Shown: positions 13,422-22,566 of the stretch, piece by piece
Layout of the letters: every line of letters starts with the position of its first letter
Position numbering within the stretch: the first letter of the stretch is position 1
From: a virus
IMG/VR virus record: IMGVR_UViG_3300021364_000106
Location: 1-31,333 of that record
Length of the DNA: 31,333 nt
Reading direction: 5' to 3' (one strand)
The notes under the pieces: model-generated
The model's input: only the letters and a program-made list of their open reading frames with translations
Databases searched by the model: none
What the model was told of the DNA's origin: nothing
Program-made: the position numbers and the translations under genes

Positions 13422-13754
13422 ATGGCTGATGTAATTAGATTAGTAAAAGGTAACTCAAAACCTGATATTATACTTACCTTAACAGATGATTCTACGGGTG
13501 GCGCTATTGATCTTAGCGCTGGTACTACTTCTGTTACTGTAAAGTTTCGTAAACAAAATACAACTACTGTGTTATCTACAATTAACTGTTCAAAAGTTAG
13601 TGGTGGGGCTACAGGACAAGTACAGTTTGATTTTACTGGCGGTGTTCTTAACGTAGACCCTGGAATGTATGAAGGTGAAGTAACGATTAGTTTCGCTGGT
13701 AGTCTTCAGACTGTTTACGATGTAATTAAATTTAGAGTACGGGACGACTTCTAA
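13422..13754 (+). CDS. BppU-N-like beta-sandwich structural protein (110 aa)
   Basis: The protein alternates short strands, with the pattern DIILTLTDDSTGGAIDLSAG, then VTVKFRKQNT and PGMYEGEVTISF. This is typical of the immunoglobulin-like N-terminal domain of phage baseplate upper proteins and many fibre-attachment proteins. At 110 residues it is essentially that one domain. Position before the first fibre suggests a connector or attachment subunit. A GAGGTGAT site precedes ATG 13422, and the stop overlaps the next start (TAATG). Confidence 0.7.
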   Translation: MADVIRLVKGNSKPDIILTLTDDSTGGAIDLSAGTTSVTVKFRKQNTTTVLSTINCSKVSGGATGQVQFDFTGGVLNVDPGMYEGEVTISFAGSLQTVYDVIKFRVRDDF

Positions 13755-15622
13755 TGCCCAACATACGTCTTAAAGCCGCTACTCAAGGTGGTCTGGCTTT
13801 GGATGTATCCGCCAGAACTACTTCTAGTAGTCATTCAAATACTGGTATTTCACTTGTAGTAGAACCTCAAGATAGTGAAATATTTCTAGCTGCTGATCCA
13901 GTTGTAACTGAAGTTATATACAGAGCTTCTGCTCGTGCGTTACAGCATGAGATATTTATGACGTATGAAGCTATACCAGTTGTCAACTTACCAGCAGAAA
14001 CTATAGTTACCTCAGATTCTATTGGGCCGTTTATTATAGGATTTAATCCTAGCGAAACGCCTACTGTCACAGATCTTCCTGCATTTACTATAGGTTTTAA
14101 CTCTTTAGCTGACTCAGCTACTGTTACAGATCTTCCTGCGTTTGAGTTAGGACGGCCTTTATCTGATAACTTTTCTACGTCTGACTCTATAGGGCCATTT
14201 ACAGTAGGACTTAACCCTAGCGACAGCATTAATACGTCTGATTCTATTGGGCCGTTTACAGTAGGTTTTAATTCTAGCGATACACCTGTTGTTACTGATG
14301 ACCCTACGTTTAGTGTAGGACTTAATTCTTTATCTGACTCAGCTACTATATCTGATTCCATAGGGCCGTTTATTGTAGGTTTTAACCTAAGTGATACGGC
14401 TACTATGTCAGATCTATTTGAACCTACTATGTTGTTCAATAGGACATTTGCTGACAGTGCTGCAGCTACTGAAGCTGACGCAAAGACAACCACCAAGGTG
14501 TTGCCTTTAGATAAAGAGGACGAAGTAACACTTACATATACACAGGCATATGTTTCTGGTGGCGCACAGATTGTATTTAACAATAATGCTGTAGTGCCAG
14601 GTAGAAATCAGAACTGTGCGTGGGCAGCAGATATACAGCTTAAATCATCTTATTCAGGCGCTGAGTGTATATGGGATGTAGGCGGATCTTTTCACGGAGC
14701 TTACCTAGGTATAACTAGCACAGGAAAATTACGATTCAGAGGTGGGGATGGTAGAACTCAATTTCAAACTACATCTACAAATGGGTTTGTAGTTGAGATA
14801 GATATAGCTGACTACCCACAGTTCTTTGATAACCAAACGCATACCTTGGCTTGGGATATATCCATGACGGATAAACGAGGTAGGTTATGGATTGATAATC
14901 AGCTTGTCATGGAAGAATCTTGTTCTGGTGCTTTAGGTGCTAACGGAGCTGGTTTTTGGGCTGGAGGTACTGAAAGCGGATTTGGTGTTGGTAAAGGAGG
15001 TAGTGTAGCTGGTGGTCAAGATAATATAAACCAGACTCTAAATCCTTACACAGGTACTATAACGGGTAATTTACGATTCTATCAAAACCAACTTTACACA
15101 GATGTAATAGGAGATTTTGCAACTGCGTCTGATGCTGCACCTGTACATACAATAGGCAAGAATCCGTCTGATAGTGTGTCAGCTTCTGATGCACCAGCAC
15201 TTAGTGTAACTACAGGGTTTGCTGACAGTATTAGTTTAGGCGATGTTTTTTCTCCACAGGTAGCATACAACAGGTCGTTTGCAGATATTGTAACGTTATC
15301 TGATGCATCGCCTACCTTTACAGCTACCAAACCGATTGACACTAACACATCTACTGCTCAAGTAGATCCAGACCCAGTGGTTATGCTGGATGCACCAGCT
15401 ATGACTTTTACTAGAGCACCGTTTACAGACAGTGTGTCAGTTTCTCAAAATATAGTTTTACAGCCTGTTAAAAGCGTGGTAGATTCAATTAGTGCATCTG
15501 ACAACACGTATGAGATAGGTGCATCTTTTGAAGGTGATGGAGGTTTGTTCAATAGCGCCACACTTATTGGCTCATCTCCACCATTTAATGAGGAGTTTGT
15601 TTTGCAGACTTTTAGTAACTAG
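13754..15622 (+). CDS. Repeat-rich fibre/appendage protein with LamG-like domain (622 aa)
   Basis: Residues 1-80 form an N-terminal region. Residues 85-235 are an array of roughly 18-20-residue repeats of the type SDSIGPFTVGFNPSD. Residues about 255-450 read as a concanavalin/LamG-like beta-sandwich (AYLGITSTGKLRFRGGDG, THTLAWDISMTDKRGRLWID). Residues about 455-585 return to degenerate SD-type repeats. The domain could bind carbohydrate, giving a host-recognition role on an extended repeat shaft. No signal peptide or membrane segment. It opens the host-recognition block and overlaps the previous gene by one base. Exact virion position is inferred. Confidence 0.75.
   Translation: MPNIRLKAATQGGLALDVSARTTSSSHSNTGISLVVEPQDSEIFLAADPVVTEVIYRASARALQHEIFMTYEAIPVVNLPAETIVTSDSIGPFIIGFNPSETPTVTDLPAFTIGFNSLADSATVTDLPAFELGRPLSDNFSTSDSIGPFTVGLNPSDSINTSDSIGPFTVGFNSSDTPVVTDDPTFSVGLNSLSDSATISDSIGPFIVGFNLSDTATMSDLFEPTMLFNRTFADSAAATEADAKTTTKVLPLDKEDEVTLTYTQAYVSGGAQIVFNNNAVVPGRNQNCAWAADIQLKSSYSGAECIWDVGGSFHGAYLGITSTGKLRFRGGDGRTQFQTTSTNGFVVEIDIADYPQFFDNQTHTLAWDISMTDKRGRLWIDNQLVMEESCSGALGANGAGFWAGGTESGFGVGKGGSVAGGQDNINQTLNPYTGTITGNLRFYQNQLYTDVIGDFATASDAAPVHTIGKNPSDSVSASDAPALSVTTGFADSISLGDVFSPQVAYNRSFADIVTLSDASPTFTATKPIDTNTSTAQVDPDPVVMLDAPAMTFTRAPFTDSVSVSQNIVLQPVKSVVDSISASDNTYEIGASFEGDGGLFNSATLIGSSPPFNEEFVLQTFSN
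14006..14458 (+). repeat. Tandem coding repeats in the fibre gene
   Basis: Several units encode variants of SDSIGPFTVGFNPSD. The nucleotide string TCTATTGGGCCGTTTA or close variants recurs near 14028, 14188, 14242 and 14362. Units alternate between an SIGPF and a DLPAF form. Degenerate units of the same type reappear at about 15116-15508, after the LamG-like domain. Confidence 0.8.
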
Positions 15623-15630
15623 GAGGTAAT

Positions 15631-16071
15631 ATGTTTAAAGATGAAATCACGGTAACAGGTAAACTGAACGTTATACTTGTTGACCAAATGGGGCTTGTCA
15701 AAGAAGAACACGAATTTGACAACCTAGTAGTAACTGCAGGTAAAGGTTACATAGCGTCACGTATGAAAGATGCTACAGCCACAGCTATGTCACACATGTC
15801 AATCGGTACAGGAACTACCGCAGCTGCTGCAAGCCAAACAGCACTAGTTACAGAAGCAAACAGGCAAGCACTTACTAGCACTAACGTGTCAGGTGCTGCT
15901 GTTACTTATTCAGCTACATTTGGAGCAGGTAACGGGACAGGTGCTATTACAGAAGCTGGATTGTTTAATGCTAGCAGTGGCGGAACTATGCTTTGTCGTA
16001 CAGTGTTCAGCGTAATTAACAAAGGTGCAGCAGATACACTAACAGTTTCATGGACAGTAACGGTATCGTAG
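15631..16071 (+). CDS. Conserved tail-fibre-associated structural protein (146 aa)
   Basis: Matches a common phage layout: an N-terminal strand region KLNVILVDQMGLVKEEHEFD, then NLVVTAGKGYIASRMKDATA, MSHMSIGTG and a beta C-terminus. Homologous small proteins occur near fibres in many podo- and myoviruses and are generally counted as virion proteins. AGGAGG precedes ATG 15631, and the next gene starts on the base after its stop. Likely a fibre base or collar component; function not proven. Confidence 0.7.
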   Translation: MFKDEITVTGKLNVILVDQMGLVKEEHEFDNLVVTAGKGYIASRMKDATATAMSHMSIGTGTTAAAASQTALVTEANRQALTSTNVSGAAVTYSATFGAGNGTGAITEAGLFNASSGGTMLCRTVFSVINKGAADTLTVSWTVTVS

Positions 16072-18288
16072 ATGACAAACTATTCAGAGGTAAAGGTAGC
16101 CAATAGTGCTAAAGGTACTTTAGCAGGGGGCATCTCTGCTAATCAGGGCACTTTATCTTTGTTAGGTGGTGAAGGCGCAAAATTTCCTACATTAAATACA
16201 GGTGAATATTTTTATATAACTGTTACCTCCGCAGCACTTGCTACTAATACGGAGATTATGCGTGTCACTAGTAGATCTGCCGATACACTTACTATTAAAC
16301 AAGCAGATGGATCTGCCAGAAATCTTAACAATACATTCTCAGCTGGCGATTCTGTAGAAGTACGAACTACAGCTAATGCTATTAACGATCTGTTTGATTT
16401 AGAAAACATATTACCTGACACACCTGCACAGCCAGATAAGTTTGGTTTTCGTGTAGGGGGCACTGTAGATAGGTATATAGGCCCAAATGGTGTGCTTTCA
16501 GCAGCTACAGAAGACGAAGATAGAAAGTTTGCGATCAAATCCGATGGAACAAACGCCACCTACGAAGCTCTCAACCCTGCTGATATATCTGACGATAATA
16601 ATACTTCTACTGGCTTTGTCAGTATTCCTGTAAGGGCGCATCCTTATATACCTCATGTACGTGGCAATGAGATGTATAAGATAGATAATTTATTTTGGAA
16701 CGGTGGCGCTGTTGTACCTATTGCTACTGGAACTTATACTGAGAAAAATTTATCTACTAACGCTAACTTATATCAGATGAATGAAGACCATAACGTACCT
16801 ATACAAGAAGGTTCGTTGGTTCATTTAAATAATATAGTTAAAGTTGACGAACATGGACAAGGATCTGGCGTTGACCAAGATAGTTACCATATATCTACTT
16901 ATGGTGTGCATTTTACAGCATATACCACTACAAATGCTGTTAACTCAAATATCATATCTTTTAACGCTATAAAATTTGAATATAACACTTATATAGGAGC
17001 TTTTCTTAGCTATAGCCCAAGAGATGCAGCTTATGGGCCTGAAAGTGGTAATAGAATTATTGGTAGTATAGACGTTTTTTATAACAATATTAATTGGCAA
17101 GAAAGAAGATTTATAGGCTCTTATCTATATCCTCCTGCTATAAATGCTGGACTTACTAATGTTCCTCCTGGGACATATATTGTCCAAGCAACACGAGATA
17201 CATCAACAACAGGCGTCAACACTACAATTACTGTTACCCTAAATCAAAACGTAACTGTTCCTGCTGCTACTAGAATACAGTTTTATAGAAATAGATTCCT
17301 TCAGTTGGGCAAACACTACAGTGCTTCTCGCCAAGATACGGTGTATTACAAGCGTGAAAACACAGCGCCAGCATCACGATCACTAAACAGTGATACAGTA
17401 CCAAATGTAAAAGAAGATGCATACATGCCTGTCCCAGGACAGATTGCTAATGTGTACGTTGGTACATTTGGTAATCCAGGTACAGGACAAAACACATCTA
17501 CTCAGTACTATTTTGATCACGGAACAAATGAAATTGGAGCTGCTGGAAATGGTGCTGTTCAAATGTCTAACAATGAGCATTTTGGAGTAACTGTCAAACC
17601 AATAAGTAAAGACTCTGTGTTTACTATTAAACTTTACTCAGGGATGTATACAGATAGCGGGTACGCAGCTTTAGCGTTTTATTGTGATTATATTGATGAA
17701 GATCCACAACCATATAACACAAGAATTTATAAAAATCCTAACGACAACACTGCAGCTAAAGCAGTGTTTTTAATAGGTCGGCATATGCACTTAGATAGAT
17801 TTAGACAGCCTGAGTTTAATCTTAATTTTGTAAGAAATAACCAAGATGATGGGCAGGCATACTCGTTTGGTAATGGATTAATAACTGCTGGCACATGGCC
17901 TGATGTTAACACTGGTACGGTAATATCCCCACAAGCAAACACCCATAATGCTACTAGTATTGATTACGTTACTCACAACGATGCTGATAATGTTGGCGGT
18001 GCTTCAGATGACAATCAGTATCTTGCTGGAGTGTGGCATAACGGTGCTAATCGACATGCAGGTATAACAGGAATTAATTATTTTAGACCTGGGGTAACTA
18101 GTAAAGTAAGGTTTAGGATACAGTTCTATAGGGAAGATAATTCTGGTACAACGTATTTAAATAACCAGGGTGGTGCAACAGCATGTATGGTTGTAGAGGA
18201 GTATGTGCAGCCCTTTGGGTCGTTTGGATTTGATATACCAGGCGGACTTGACACTACCGCACATTGGAATGGGAATATAGTAAGATGA
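16072..18288 (+). CDS. Tail fibre 1 with shared N-terminal domain (738 aa)
   Basis: Residues 1-110 are a domain shared with the next two genes: KGTLAGGISANQGTLSLLGG, EIMRVTSRSADTLTIKQADG, then SAGDSVEVRTTANAINDL. The rest is beta-rich. A C-terminal module has KPISKDSVFTIKLYSGMYTD, and then FRIQFYREDNSGTTYLNN near the end. Both are echoed in the next protein, so this is probably a receptor-binding head. There is no ribosome site of note; translation probably couples to the stop immediately before it. Likely a trimeric fibre that contacts the host surface. Confidence 0.75.
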   Translation: MTNYSEVKVANSAKGTLAGGISANQGTLSLLGGEGAKFPTLNTGEYFYITVTSAALATNTEIMRVTSRSADTLTIKQADGSARNLNNTFSAGDSVEVRTTANAINDLFDLENILPDTPAQPDKFGFRVGGTVDRYIGPNGVLSAATEDEDRKFAIKSDGTNATYEALNPADISDDNNTSTGFVSIPVRAHPYIPHVRGNEMYKIDNLFWNGGAVVPIATGTYTEKNLSTNANLYQMNEDHNVPIQEGSLVHLNNIVKVDEHGQGSGVDQDSYHISTYGVHFTAYTTTNAVNSNIISFNAIKFEYNTYIGAFLSYSPRDAAYGPESGNRIIGSIDVFYNNINWQERRFIGSYLYPPAINAGLTNVPPGTYIVQATRDTSTTGVNTTITVTLNQNVTVPAATRIQFYRNRFLQLGKHYSASRQDTVYYKRENTAPASRSLNSDTVPNVKEDAYMPVPGQIANVYVGTFGNPGTGQNTSTQYYFDHGTNEIGAAGNGAVQMSNNEHFGVTVKPISKDSVFTIKLYSGMYTDSGYAALAFYCDYIDEDPQPYNTRIYKNPNDNTAAKAVFLIGRHMHLDRFRQPEFNLNFVRNNQDDGQAYSFGNGLITAGTWPDVNTGTVISPQANTHNATSIDYVTHNDADNVGGASDDNQYLAGVWHNGANRHAGITGINYFRPGVTSKVRFRIQFYREDNSGTTYLNNQGGATACMVVEEYVQPFGSFGFDIPGGLDTTAHWNGNIVR

Positions 18289-19469
18289 CAAATTACCATG
18301 ATATAAAATTTGCAAACAATGCTTATGGTACGTTGTCGCAAGCATACGCTACCACAGCAACATCTATTGTTTTAACTACAGGACATGGAGCACGATTTCC
18401 TGCATTAACAGGTAGCCAGTATTTTTTTGCTACATTATTGGACACATCTAATAATTTAGAAATAATAAAAGTTACTGCTAGAACTAGCGATACGTTGACA
18501 GTTGTTAGAGCACAGGAAGGAACTACAGCTAGAGCCTTTAATACTAACGATAGAATTGAGTTACGAGTCACAGCTGGAGGGCTTGCTGTACTAGGTGATT
18601 TAGATGAGATATTGCCAGATCAATCGGCAGCTAATGGTCAGGTACTAACAAGTTCAAGTGGCACTGCAGGATTTGCATCTTTAGACATTACTGACTTTAG
18701 TAGTGTTAACAACACAAATACAGGATTTTTTAGTCTACCAAGAGGTACTACGGCACAGCGTCCTGCGTCTAGTAATGCAGGATATTTACGATATAACACC
18801 GATCATTACGGTGGTGCTAGACCAGAATACTATGCACAAAATGGTCAATGGCTTCCATTAAATTCACCCATATTAAACAAGTATGTAATATGTGCTACAG
18901 CAGCAGCATCAGGAGATCCATCTCAAAATGAAGGTAGATTTCCTACTGCAGGAGGGGCTTGGACTACCGCAGGGTTTGTTGCAAATAAATTTGAGTTAAC
19001 GCCTGTAAATAACGGAACACACAACATACTGTCAGTTATTCTTAAACCAATGTCTGTTAACAGTGTATTTCTTATAGAAGTGTCGGGGTCTTTTTATAAA
19101 AACAGTAGTAGTTCGTATGGTCATGCCACAATAGGAAGAACTACAGCTACTACTGCAGCAGGTACTACAGCTGCAGCTAGCACATTAAATGTTGGTCATC
19201 TCAGACGAGGCGGAGATGGTACAAGTAATGATGAAGATGATGGTTTAGCTGTATGGAATCAGGCAGCTCATTATCACTGTGGCGGATTTGCTGTTTACGA
19301 TACACCTAACACAACAGATTTTGTAAGGTATTGTATACACTTTACTGCTAGCAATAACTCTTATGTGTATTTTCCTGCTCAGGGTATAGGCACTATGACT
19401 GTAACAGAGTTAGATGGTACAGGCACAACTAAAGTGGCTACTGATGCCCCATTGGAGGTAAATAGCTAA
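18285..19469 (+). CDS. Tail fibre 2, paralogue of fibre 1 (394 aa)
   Basis: Residues 1-110 repeat the shared domain (TSIVLTTGHGARFPALTG, LEIIKVTARTSDTLTVVRAQ, then RIELRVTAG). A linker with ANGQVLTSSSGTAGFASLD follows, then a C-terminal module LKPMSVNSVFLIEVSGSFYK ending in beta strands. It is about half the length of fibre 1, lacking the long middle. Start 18285 gives ATGA overlap with the fibre 1 stop; a longer frame to 18264 would overlap further and has no site. Confidence 0.75.
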   Translation: MTNYHDIKFANNAYGTLSQAYATTATSIVLTTGHGARFPALTGSQYFFATLLDTSNNLEIIKVTARTSDTLTVVRAQEGTTARAFNTNDRIELRVTAGGLAVLGDLDEILPDQSAANGQVLTSSSGTAGFASLDITDFSSVNNTNTGFFSLPRGTTAQRPASSNAGYLRYNTDHYGGARPEYYAQNGQWLPLNSPILNKYVICATAAASGDPSQNEGRFPTAGGAWTTAGFVANKFELTPVNNGTHNILSVILKPMSVNSVFLIEVSGSFYKNSSSSYGHATIGRTTATTAAGTTAAASTLNVGHLRRGGDGTSNDEDDGLAVWNQAAHYHCGGFAVYDTPNTTDFVRYCIHFTASNNSYVYFPAQGIGTMTVTELDGTGTTKVATDAPLEVNS

Positions 19470-19975
19470 TGGTTGCTGTAGCTTCAAATAATTCTAAAAG
19501 CCAAATAACAGGGGCTATAAACACCACTGATACTACAGTAAGTGTGACTAGTGGTGAAGGCGCATTGTTTCCTAATGTGTCAAGTTCAGGAACTAATTAT
19601 TTTTACGCAACACTTATTGATACGTCAGGTAACAACGAAATAGTTAAGTGTACTAACAGATCTACAGATACATTAACTATAGTTAGAGCACAGGACGGTA
19701 CTACAGCTAGGTCATTTAGTGCAGGTGACAGAATAGAGATGAGAGTTGTAGCTGCACTTGTAAATGATTTGTTTACACAAGCATCAGGTGGTGGCGGACA
19801 ACGCACGGAGTGGTATGGGTTTTATATAAACGGAGATGATTTGAATATTGATTACACAGCTTCTGGCAGTACAGATAATTATGTAGATTCAGATTATCCA
19901 GTTACTAAATTTGTTCCATCTGATATACAGATAAGTATAAATGCTAGTGGACATCTAATATTAACAACGAGTTAG
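19469..19975 (+). CDS. Short fibre-like protein with shared N-terminal domain (168 aa)
   Basis: Residues 1-105 are the third copy of the shared domain (TTVSVTSGEGALFPNVSS, NEIVKCTNRSTDTLTIVRAQ, then GDRIEMRVVAALVNDL). Only about 60 residues follow, a beta-rich tail (LNIDYTASGSTDNYVDSDY). It may be a fibre adaptor, a reduced fibre, or the N-terminal anchoring part that works with the next gene. The start overlaps the previous stop (TAATG). It is unusually short for a fibre, but the sequence shows no frameshift. Confidence 0.7.
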   Translation: MVAVASNNSKSQITGAINTTDTTVSVTSGEGALFPNVSSSGTNYFYATLIDTSGNNEIVKCTNRSTDTLTIVRAQDGTTARSFSAGDRIEMRVVAALVNDLFTQASGGGGQRTEWYGFYINGDDLNIDYTASGSTDNYVDSDYPVTKFVPSDIQISINASGHLILTTS

Positions 19976-19984
19976 GGTGAAGTT

Positions 19985-22000
19985 ATGGCAACAATAGACG
20001 TAGGAAAAATTAAGTTTACTTGGAGGGGTGCTTTTTCCACAAGTAACACTTACGAAAAAGATGATGTTGTCAGCTACGCAAGTTCTTCTTGGGTTTACGT
20101 AAACGCTACAAATAAAACAGGCTCTGCAGCAGGAGCACCATCTGGTTCTAATAGTAGCCATTGGGATATCATGGCTTCAGGATCTAATCCTTTAACTACC
20201 CAAGGTGATTTACTTACACATAACGGCACTAATACTGTTAGACTGGCTAGAGGTAATGCTGGGCAAGTTCTTACAGTAAGTGGCAATGATGTTGTATTTG
20301 GTAACGTACAACAAACTAATGTTCAGTCTGATAAATTTCTACTACCTAACTATGATCAAGTTGTAGCTCATAACGCTAGTACTACATACGGAGCTTCTGG
20401 TTCTAGAGCATGGCTAGCAGATTACGCTAATAACTGGATACCTGAGTGCGGGATACCTAATCCTGCTATGGGGCCTGTTATGTTTCCAAACAATAACCAT
20501 TATGGGCCGTATAGAAAAACACTGTATCTAAACCAAAACCACGAGCTTGTTGGGTGGGGTACTGACGATTATCAGTATTTAGGTTATAGTACTGGTAACA
20601 AACACAAAGGTGGTACATCTGGCGCACATTTATTTGAGTACGGTGGTTTGGCTGATGGTGAGTATTTTGTAAGATTGTGGGCTACTGGTGGTACTATTGC
20701 TCTGCTTACAAACCTAGGTTCTTTGTTTACAGGTGGTTATAACGGCTACGGACAAATAGGTACAGGAAATACAACTAACTATTATGGGATTGTTAAAGTT
20801 CCATGCTTTGGGCCAGGGAAAACACATAATGGTCTAGGCACACGAGTCGCTGGCTTTCATATGGCTGATGGTGGTGACGGTTATCGTAACTACACTAGAA
20901 TGTTTGCTATTGATGAAAACCTCAGACTATTTGCTTGGGGGTACGGTGCTAGTAGTGCGTTAGGTACAGGCAGCACTAGTAATCAATCACGCCCACAGCT
21001 TATTGATCAAGTCGATAATGTTATGATGGTGCATGGTGGTTATGTATCTGCTGCGTGTGTAGACACAGATAGAAAACTGTATTTTACAGGGACTAACGCA
21101 CATGGGCATTTTGGTGATGGATCTACAACAGCTAGATCAGTGTTCACACAAACCACAGCAGCGTCTAATGTTTACCAGATTAACATTATTACAAATTCTT
21201 ATTACACATCTTCTTGGACATATGATGGTACTAGCCATTATCTAAACACAAGTGGTGAGCTGTATGGTGCTGGAGAGAATGGCTATGGGCAAGTGGGCGA
21301 TGGCACTACTTCAGATAAATCTGGGTTTACCAGAGCTGGTTCTGCTTTAACTTTTGCTAGCTTCTATTATACAGGTAATTCTAGAGACCTTAGTTGTGCT
21401 GCTATAGCAGGAACTCCAGGGGGTATGCTTACCTCTGGTGCTCAAGTTTATACGTGGGGTTACAATGGTACAGGTGCTGCAGGTAATGGAAGCACAAGTA
21501 CTGTAAGTTCTCCTTCTGGCCCTGGTACAGCTACACTTTATACTAACACATGTACATCTACTGATTGCGAAGCTGCTCCTACTTCTACAGAAGTTGCGTT
21601 TCCGCAGACTAATATCATAGAGATATGGCCTGCTAGAGGTATCAATGGACAAAGTACACACCAATGGTATATGCGTGATGGTACGGGCAAGATATGGAAG
21701 TTTGGTTATAACTCAGCCACTGACTACTACAGATCTAGTTCAGGTAACACCACCTTAAATAAACCTCGTTTAGATGTAGGCCCGTGGAATACTACAGAGA
21801 GTTTTTCAGCCGATCATTTCTGGGCAGGACAGGTTTCACGTAAAGTTATTGCATTCCAAGGCATGGGCTATTCGTATAATAGCAACGGAAGTCAATATGC
21901 ATATATGTCTGATGGTACAATCTTTGGCCTTGGGTATAACGGTGTAGGGCAGCTAGACGAAGGCGATACGTTTATTGGTGGCTGGACGCAGATTAATTAG
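19985..22000 (+). CDS. Tail fibre with RCC1-type beta-propeller (671 aa)
   Basis: Residues about 8-62 resemble a small carbohydrate-binding-type module (YEKDDVVSYASSSWVYVNAT, then GSNSSHWDIM). Residues 68-107 form a common fibre linker (TTQGDLLTHNGTNTVRLARG, then GQVLTVSGN). The remainder carries about eight RCC1-like signatures, for example GYNGYGQIGTG (251-261), WGYGASSALGTG (318-329), GENGYGQVGDGTT (430-442) and WGYNGTGAAGNG (491-502). RCC1 repeats fold into a seven-bladed propeller that presents loops for binding, so this is a strong candidate host-binding domain. Receptor unknown. Confidence 0.8.
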   Translation: MATIDVGKIKFTWRGAFSTSNTYEKDDVVSYASSSWVYVNATNKTGSAAGAPSGSNSSHWDIMASGSNPLTTQGDLLTHNGTNTVRLARGNAGQVLTVSGNDVVFGNVQQTNVQSDKFLLPNYDQVVAHNASTTYGASGSRAWLADYANNWIPECGIPNPAMGPVMFPNNNHYGPYRKTLYLNQNHELVGWGTDDYQYLGYSTGNKHKGGTSGAHLFEYGGLADGEYFVRLWATGGTIALLTNLGSLFTGGYNGYGQIGTGNTTNYYGIVKVPCFGPGKTHNGLGTRVAGFHMADGGDGYRNYTRMFAIDENLRLFAWGYGASSALGTGSTSNQSRPQLIDQVDNVMMVHGGYVSAACVDTDRKLYFTGTNAHGHFGDGSTTARSVFTQTTAASNVYQINIITNSYYTSSWTYDGTSHYLNTSGELYGAGENGYGQVGDGTTSDKSGFTRAGSALTFASFYYTGNSRDLSCAAIAGTPGGMLTSGAQVYTWGYNGTGAAGNGSTSTVSSPSGPGTATLYTNTCTSTDCEAAPTSTEVAFPQTNIIEIWPARGINGQSTHQWYMRDGTGKIWKFGYNSATDYYRSSSGNTTLNKPRLDVGPWNTTESFSADHFWAGQVSRKVIAFQGMGYSYNSNGSQYAYMSDGTIFGLGYNGVGQLDEGDTFIGGWTQIN

Positions 22001-22008
22001 GAGGTTTT

Positions 22009-22383
22009 ATGGCACAAAAATTATATAAATGGACAGGCGATATTACCGACCCAGAATCTTGGGATAGTGCTTTACCACCTCCTGAATGGTATGGCACAGA
22101 TGATAATGGTGTGTCTTATGCTCTTTTAGATACAGCTTTTGCTGCTGATTGTACTGCTACTGATTTGGCTGTTACCACAGCTACAACAGCTAAAGATTGG
22201 GTAAAACAAAACTCAAGACAAGCGAAGCAAATAAATAAAGAATGCCAAGAAGAAATACGTTTAGCTTACAGTTTAACTGATGAGCTGAAAGCGCATAGGA
22301 CAAATGACACAGATGTACTGAACGCTATAGGTACTATTGTTGCAACTCATCAAGCGAGAAAGAATGCATTAGTAGGTGATTAA
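22009..22383 (+). CDS. Hypothetical protein after the fibres (124 aa)
   Basis: It begins MAQKLYKWTGDITDPESWDS with a Trp/Pro-rich first third, and the second half is helical (KDWVKQNSRQAKQINKECQE, and so on). It follows the propeller fibre with AGGAGG at good spacing. Genes here sometimes encode fibre assembly chaperones, so that is a possibility, but no chaperone motif is visible. Its stop overlaps the next start (TAATG). Confidence 0.65.
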   Translation: MAQKLYKWTGDITDPESWDSALPPPEWYGTDDNGVSYALLDTAFAADCTATDLAVTTATTAKDWVKQNSRQAKQINKECQEEIRLAYSLTDELKAHRTNDTDVLNAIGTIVATHQARKNALVGD

Positions 22384-22565
22384 TGGCTAGGGTGAGTGAG
22401 GTGGAAAAAGATTTAGCAACGCATGAAGCAGTATGTGCTGAGCGTTATGAAATGATTTTATTCAGAATCAACCGACTAGAACGTATTCTGGTTGCTTGTG
22501 CAGGGATTTTGATCGTGGGGTCAGGATCAGTATTAACAGCCGTACTTTTCAGATTAGGAGGATAA
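22383..22565 (+). CDS. XhlA-like small membrane protein (60 aa)
   Basis: Residues 1-34 form an amphipathic, coiled-coil-type helix (EVEKDLATHEAVCAERYEMI, then LFRINRLERI). Residues 35-56 are one hydrophobic segment (LVACAGILIVGSGSVLTAVL). This matches the layout of XhlA-type proteins, which help holins in cell lysis. Its place just before the lysis genes supports that. It could alternatively be a spanin-like or other membrane peptide. Confidence 0.6.
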   Translation: MARVSEVEKDLATHEAVCAERYEMILFRINRLERILVACAGILIVGSGSVLTAVLFRLGG

Positions 22566-22566
22566 T

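Noticed and set aside
14006-14458. CRISPR array from regularly spaced repeats
   Set aside because: The repeats lie in frame inside a protein gene, vary at synonymous positions and lack constant-length spacers.
13867-14583. Long minus-strand open frame (238 codons) opposite the fibre repeats
   Set aside because: It lies fully within the fibre gene and is kept open by the repetitive codons of that gene. No ribosome site or plausible protein signature.
19469-19975. Pseudogene remnant of a longer fibre
   Set aside because: The short gene has intact overlaps with its neighbour and a clean stop, and no continuation of a fibre in another frame follows it.
13754-22000. Diversity-generating retroelement acting on the fibre genes
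   Set aside because: No reverse transcriptase and no template/variable repeat pair with adenine-biased differences is visible in the window.
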